Shown here in pieces: positions 60,118 to 64,000 of a stretch of DNA of 64,000 bases. The stretch spans positions 1,674,001 to 1,738,000 of the forward strand of contig NZ_JACYGY010000001.1 of the NCBI RefSeq assembly GCF_015221875.1, written 5' to 3'. The notes beneath the pieces were generated by a model. That model did not search any database. It was not told the origin of the DNA and saw only the letters and a list, made by a program, of their open reading frames with translations. The DNA comes from Dyadobacter subterraneus. Lineage in GTDB: Bacteria > Bacteroidota > Bacteroidia > Cytophagales > Spirosomataceae. The position numbers and the translations under genes are program-made. The stretch's first letter is position 1. Each line of letters begins with the position of its first letter.

Positions 60118-62649
60118 TTACCAGGAAACCGTTAAATTTCCGGTTATATTTTCGACAACAAAATGTTTTCCCAGTTTTGGATCGCCCATTTTGAAGGCTA
60201 TTTTTCCGGTTTTCCAGGGATAATCCGAATTGATGTAAGCATTAAAATTTTCCGGAGTAATATCATCTGCTGCGTAAATGCGGATTGTTGCATTCTTTAA
60301 ACCGCTTGCCTGATACCGTTTGGTAATATCTTTCTGGCCCGAGTGCAGCTCTTTGCAGGACACAATACCATCATTCTGCTCTATAAAAATCCGGCATTCC
60401 CGATTCCAGGAAGTAGGCAGCGTGTAAACTGAATTTCCCTGATCCAGTTTCGTTTCCAGTCCAAGCAGCAGCGGAGCACCTTGTGGAAATTTAAAATGAT
60501 TTGTAATGGTGCTGTTGGGATTGTAACCCGAAAATATAAAAGCGTTGTTGCTTCTTGAAATCGTCATCACAGGATTTTTGACACCCGGATTTTCTTTTTC
60601 AATCAGGGAAGTAATTCCAAATTCATTCAGTGAATAGCGCAGTAAAAGCGGCCCGGTAAAAAGTTTAGAGGGATCATCCGGATTTAGCAGTTTCCCTCCA
60701 TTGAACTTGCTTGAATTGGTCCCGCGTACGTACACAACTTTTCCACCGTTCCATTCTGGAAGCTGCCGTGCCAAAACCACATCACGGGACTGGTCATTTT
60801 GCTGCATTCTTGTCAAAATTTTTGTATACTGATCGCCCATATCACTTACTTCCGTAGATACGCCTCCGCCGGAAAACAAGGCGCTATGCTGGATTCTGTC
60901 CGGGTAATGAACAGAAAGCAAATCGCCTTTGAACGACGGCAGTATTTGGAATTCACCTTCAAGACGTGTAGTGTTTTTTATATTTAAAAGTGCAAGGAAA
61001 TCTTTTCCTGCATGATCAGCAGGCCCGTAAATCATTAATTTTCCACCATTTCTCACAAAACTGATAAGCGCTTTTTCCATGGGCGAATTGGCATCAGGAA
61101 CCGTAGCCACCAAAATGGATTCTTTGAAAAAAGCGGGTTTGTCCTTGATTACATTTTGAAATGAACCGGTAGAAATAATTGTATTCAGCGGAAAGCCATT
61201 GTTGATGGCCTGACGGATCAGCCAGTCGCCATAATAGATCTCCGGCAGCCGGTCTTTGTAGCGGTAAGCCCAGTCGTGGTATTCATCAAACGGATAAACC
61301 CAGACCAAAGGTCCCGGGGCGGTCGGGGCATCGTAGCGGGCTTTTAAAATATTCGGCGTTACCTCGTCAGGAACCTGGGTTGGCATATTCCCATAGGAAT
61401 CATCAATGCTGAGCAGACTTAAATGCGACGGCAATTTTATCTCTCCTTTTTTATTAATTCTGGAAACCGACATAGGAAGATAAATGTCATGCGGCTCTCT
61501 TCCATAGCGGTCCAGCCACGGACTGTTCAGCCACCAGGGGTCATGCGTGTAAAAACGGAAAAGATAACGCTCGTCGGGAAGTTCAGCCATACGAGACATA
61601 TATCCAACCATTTCCAGACCAAAATCTCCGTCCAGCGCCGCCCAGGGGGAATTTGGCGGAGGAAGCAGGTTTTTGTCCTTATAAATTGCTTTCAGATTTA
61701 CCCCGTCACGCGCCAGATCCGAGCCTGCTGAAAGATTTGTGCCTCTGGTCTGAATTTGGATATCAGGACATTCTGCCCGGAAATATTTCCAGAATCCCGC
61801 TATCTTATCCTTGGTATCTTCAAGTTTTGCCTGGTCAAATCCTTTGCCATTAAAAATAGCTCCGGTCGACGACCAGCCTTCTATGCCATAACCGAATCCG
61901 TTGCTAAGCCAGATAAAATCAAAGCCCATGTCTTTCAGGAAATGTTTACTTTGCCGTCCCAGAAATGTGCCAAAAGGCGTGTTGGCAGGAATTCCTTTTG
62001 GAAAACCTGCATAGGCTTCACTATCTGCATTTAAAACTGAGTAACAGCTTACCATCGTATTGTGGCCCATGGCACTTCCGCCCAGAATTTCACGGTGTTT
62101 TTTGTATTTAAAATCTGATTTGGCAAACTCAGGCCCAGGGTCAAAAGTTTCTCCGACACGGATCGGTTTTCCGGTAACTTTATAACCTTCTTCTTTCAGC
62201 GTCTGGACTATAAATTTCAGATCGCCGTATGTGAATTTGGGCGGATTTTCAAGGTACAAATAAGCGCGCTCGTGAATCGATAATTCCTTGGGGCCGGAAT
62301 TTACCGCATGCTCCGTATTTGGATTTCCCATATAACGTGCCCATTCCAGTGGCTGATTTGCGGCGCCTTTGTAATCTAAAATTTCAGAGCCATCGCTGGT
62401 CCAAAGCATTACCGACACCGTATCGGCATGCCGCAGTAACGCATGCCATTGCACGAACATTTCTTTGGCCACTTCACGGATATAAGCCTTATCATTTTTC
62501 TTAAAAGGTTTCAGCGATACTTCGAGCGTTATGTTGTTGAACGGTTTGCCTTTCAGTGTAGAAAGTGCGTACGGGTCCCTGGATTGTGCCGGACTTTTTG
62601 TCAAAAATCCTGCAAGCAGAAAAAACAGTAATAATATTTTAATTTTCAT
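60118..62649 (-). CDS. Large secreted protein, possible glycosidase of an unrecognised family
   Basis: 843 residues with a signal peptide (MKIKILLLFFLLAGFLTKSP AQ). Residues about 30-470 look like a TIM-barrel enzyme with many aromatic and acidic residues at strand ends (NNITLEVSLKPFKKNDKAYI, MGFDFIWLSNGFGYGIEGWS, DGDFGLEMVGYMSRMAELPD, VWVYPFDEYHDWAYRYKDR). Residues about 490-640 resemble a class-I glutamine-amidotransferase-like Rossmann part of the type that accompanies beta-galactosidase-trimerisation (ISFVRNGGKLMIYGPADHAG). The C-terminal 200 residues are beta-rich. I do not recognise a GH family. It sits between the clan-A glycosidase and the two SGNH esterases, 16 and 11 bp from its neighbours, so it most likely acts on the same glycan. 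Confidence 0.78.
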   Translation of the reverse strand: MKIKILLLFFLLAGFLTKSPAQSRDPYALSTLKGKPFNNITLEVSLKPFKKNDKAYIREVAKEMFVQWHALLRHADTVSVMLWTSDGSEILDYKGAANQPLEWARYMGNPNTEHAVNSGPKELSIHERAYLYLENPPKFTYGDLKFIVQTLKEEGYKVTGKPIRVGETFDPGPEFAKSDFKYKKHREILGGSAMGHNTMVSCYSVLNADSEAYAGFPKGIPANTPFGTFLGRQSKHFLKDMGFDFIWLSNGFGYGIEGWSSTGAIFNGKGFDQAKLEDTKDKIAGFWKYFRAECPDIQIQTRGTNLSAGSDLARDGVNLKAIYKDKNLLPPPNSPWAALDGDFGLEMVGYMSRMAELPDERYLFRFYTHDPWWLNSPWLDRYGREPHDIYLPMSVSRINKKGEIKLPSHLSLLSIDDSYGNMPTQVPDEVTPNILKARYDAPTAPGPLVWVYPFDEYHDWAYRYKDRLPEIYYGDWLIRQAINNGFPLNTIISTGSFQNVIKDKPAFFKESILVATVPDANSPMEKALISFVRNGGKLMIYGPADHAGKDFLALLNIKNTTRLEGEFQILPSFKGDLLSVHYPDRIQHSALFSGGGVSTEVSDMGDQYTKILTRMQQNDQSRDVVLARQLPEWNGGKVVYVRGTNSSKFNGGKLLNPDDPSKLFTGPLLLRYSLNEFGITSLIEKENPGVKNPVMTISRSNNAFIFSGYNPNSTITNHFKFPQGAPLLLGLETKLDQGNSVYTLPTSWNRECRIFIEQNDGIVSCKELHSGQKDITKRYQASGLKNATIRIYAADDITPENFNAYINSDYPWKTGKIAFKMGDPKLGKHFVVENITGNLTVSW

Positions 62650-62665
62650 GGTAAATAGGCTGATT

Positions 62666-64000
62666 TCAATTTTTCAAAGTCGTGTAAATGGCCACACCAC
62701 GGGCCGGTATCTGATCGCTGATATTTTTGCCGGCTTTGCGTTTTTTGTCAAAGGATAGCATAAGCTTTTCTTGTGATGGGGTAATGTTTGCAGGATCAAA
62801 TAAGGCACGGTTTAACACCGGGTTAATTTGCTTTGAAAATCCAATCTGAAACTGCTGCGCTGTATGCGCACTGTTTACGACCATAACAGAAATCTCATTT
62901 TCATTAGGCTGCGTGGCCACGATATACAAACTATCATTTCCCAGAGTTTTAAAGGTTTTCGAGCCTGCTCTTCCGCCAAGATATTTGCTCATCAGACTGA
63001 ATGCATACCATGACGGATAAGGATCTTTTGGGTTTGAAATACTGTCCTGCGGTGATTTTGTTAATCCCCAGCGTTGCACACCTTTGTAAAAACTATCTTT
63101 GTTGGTGACTTTTGAGGAAGGATATTTCTGGTCAAAAAGGATCCACAACAGCGAAGTTTGCGCGCCACTGTTTACAAAAGCAGCTACGCACTGCGCCAGA
63201 TAATTTCCATAATCTGCTTTAAAACGGACAGATTCATCGGGCTTGCTTGCTCCATATTCATCGATCCAGAAGGGTTTGCCGGTCTGCTTAATTTTTTCTT
63301 TTCCAACTTCAACTATTTGTTTCCAGCCATCGTATTCCAGTGGCGGATTTGTGCCGGATTGTTTGCCGTTGTAGCTGTGCCAGCTGTAAATATCTATGAC
63401 ATCATTCATGTGGCCTACGGCCCATCCTACGTAAGCGGCTGTGTCAGTCGAGCCGCTGTTTGGTCCGACAAGTTTTACGGAAGATCTTAGGTTTGAGATT
63501 TTTAGCTGATTGTCAATCTCGGTACAAACCTTGTCATAATACGCAGGTTCTGAGAAATTTTCTGGAATAATTCCCGAGCGGTAATTGAGCGGTTCTGTGA
63601 AAAGCACCAGATATTTTATGTTTGTATAACCTCTGACTTTGATCAGTTGATAGAGCGATTCGTTGACCCACTGTGCATAACGGGCCGGGTCTTTCGTTGG
63701 GTCCGGTTTTGCTTTGTCGGCCGGAATTTTTGTATTCATGTAGGTATCGCGCGTAAACCACCAACCGGCCTGCAGAGCCACATCAACCTTTAACATTTTC
63801 ATTTTATCAAGCCACTGATAAAATGCTTTCATCCGCTTTGATTCCCAGTCAAAATCGTTGTAAAGGTTCGTTCCGCAGGCCCAGTCGGGGCGATACCATG
63901 TCCTGGCAATTTTAAGATCCATCGCCTTCACCCTGGAAAATTCCAGCTCCCGGTCTTCATCACTCATCGGCTTTACGTCAGGATCTTCCATATAGGCAAA
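62666..64000 (-). CDS. Clan-A glycoside hydrolase (GH39/GH5-like), 5'-truncated by the window edge
   Basis: The minus-strand frame is still open at the right edge (FAYMED upstream of the ATG at 63991), so the N-terminus and signal peptide are missing. The 441-residue visible part has a TIM barrel with the probable acid/base Glu in YLVLFTEPLNYRSG, the mid motif IDIYSWHSYNGK and the probable nucleophile Glu in GKPFWIDEYGASKP. The C-terminus is a small beta-sandwich (VNSAHTAQQFQIGFSKQINP). The layout resembles GH39/GH5 enzymes acting on xylan- or mannan-type beta-glycans; the family is not certain. First visible gene of the operon, 16 bp before the 843-residue gene. Confidence 0.88.
   Translation of the reverse strand, partial: FAYMEDPDVKPMSDEDRELEFSRVKAMDLKIARTWYRPDWACGTNLYNDFDWESKRMKAFYQWLDKMKMLKVDVALQAGWWFTRDTYMNTKIPADKAKPDPTKDPARYAQWVNESLYQLIKVRGYTNIKYLVLFTEPLNYRSGIIPENFSEPAYYDKVCTEIDNQLKISNLRSSVKLVGPNSGSTDTAAYVGWAVGHMNDVIDIYSWHSYNGKQSGTNPPLEYDGWKQIVEVGKEKIKQTGKPFWIDEYGASKPDESVRFKADYGNYLAQCVAAFVNSGAQTSLLWILFDQKYPSSKVTNKDSFYKGVQRWGLTKSPQDSISNPKDPYPSWYAFSLMSKYLGGRAGSKTFKTLGNDSLYIVATQPNENEISVMVVNSAHTAQQFQIGFSKQINPVLNRALFDPANITPSQEKLMLSFDKKRKAGKNISDQIPARGVAIYTTLKN

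Noticed and set aside
1..64000. CRISPR array, tRNA or rRNA genes, integrase or transposase
   Set aside because: I looked for regular spaced repeats, cloverleaf-like segments and transposase motifs and saw none.

Overview
The window looks like a chromosomal segment of a free-living Bacteroidota bacterium, most likely a Cytophagales/Spirosomataceae member such as Dyadobacter. This lineage is an inference from gene content, not a search. The signs are SusC/SusD pairs, sulfatases, a type IX secretion (T9SS) C-terminal sorting domain, 7TM-DISM-type kinase with LytTR signalling, many AraC regulators, AT-rich spacers, and TAnnTTTG-like -7 elements instead of strong Shine-Dalgarno sites. I saw no rRNA, tRNA, CRISPR array, prophage or insertion sequence.

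Layout. 1-5.1 kb: the 3' part of a SusD gene, a terminator, then a very long FG-GAP/ASPIC-UnbV lipoprotein. 5-15.5 kb: AraC regulators, a Tat-exported Gfo/Idh/MocA oxidoreductase, an M1 peptidase, an SRPBCC gene with a decayed tandem copy beside it, a GlxA-type regulator and a polytopic membrane protein. 15.9-24.2 kb: a sulfatase, a second M1 peptidase and a complete SusC-SusD pair. 24.7-29.6 kb: a sensor kinase/LytTR pair, divergent from a TonB-dependent receptor. 29.6-30.8 kb: a toxin-antitoxin-like pair (HTH protein plus AbiEii-type nucleotidyltransferase) preceded by two large perfect palindromes. 30.9-39.1 kb: DoxX-like protein, serine hydrolase, second sulfatase and small secreted proteins. 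39.7-47.8 kb: a giant AsmA-like protein, a RidA-family protein, a GNAT, a coiled-coil barrel protein, an NTF2-like protein and an unlisted 47-residue membrane protein. 48-53.4 kb: a MacB/FtsX-type permease, AraC, SDR and an Arr-type rifamycin ADP-ribosyltransferase. 53.8-57.5 kb: a large multidomain T9SS subtilase. 57.9-64 kb: a GntR regulator convergent with a four-gene operon (clan-A glycosidase, an 843-residue protein of unrecognised family, two SGNH hydrolases).

The genes suggest a polysaccharide-degrading lifestyle. SusCD pairs import glycans, sulfatases desulfate them, glycosidases and SGNH esterases cut and deacylate them, and AraC, GntR and LytTR regulators sense them. Five gene remnants lie in the spacers (AraC C-terminus, SRPBCC C-terminus, a DUF6970-like lipoprotein, a PIG-L deacetylase N-terminus, an FtsX permease tail). 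Two of them sit beside an intact paralogue. The most system-like novelty candidates are the palindrome/HTH/AbiEii module at 29.57-30.83 kb and the GntR-flanked operon with the 843-residue protein at 57.9-64 kb.
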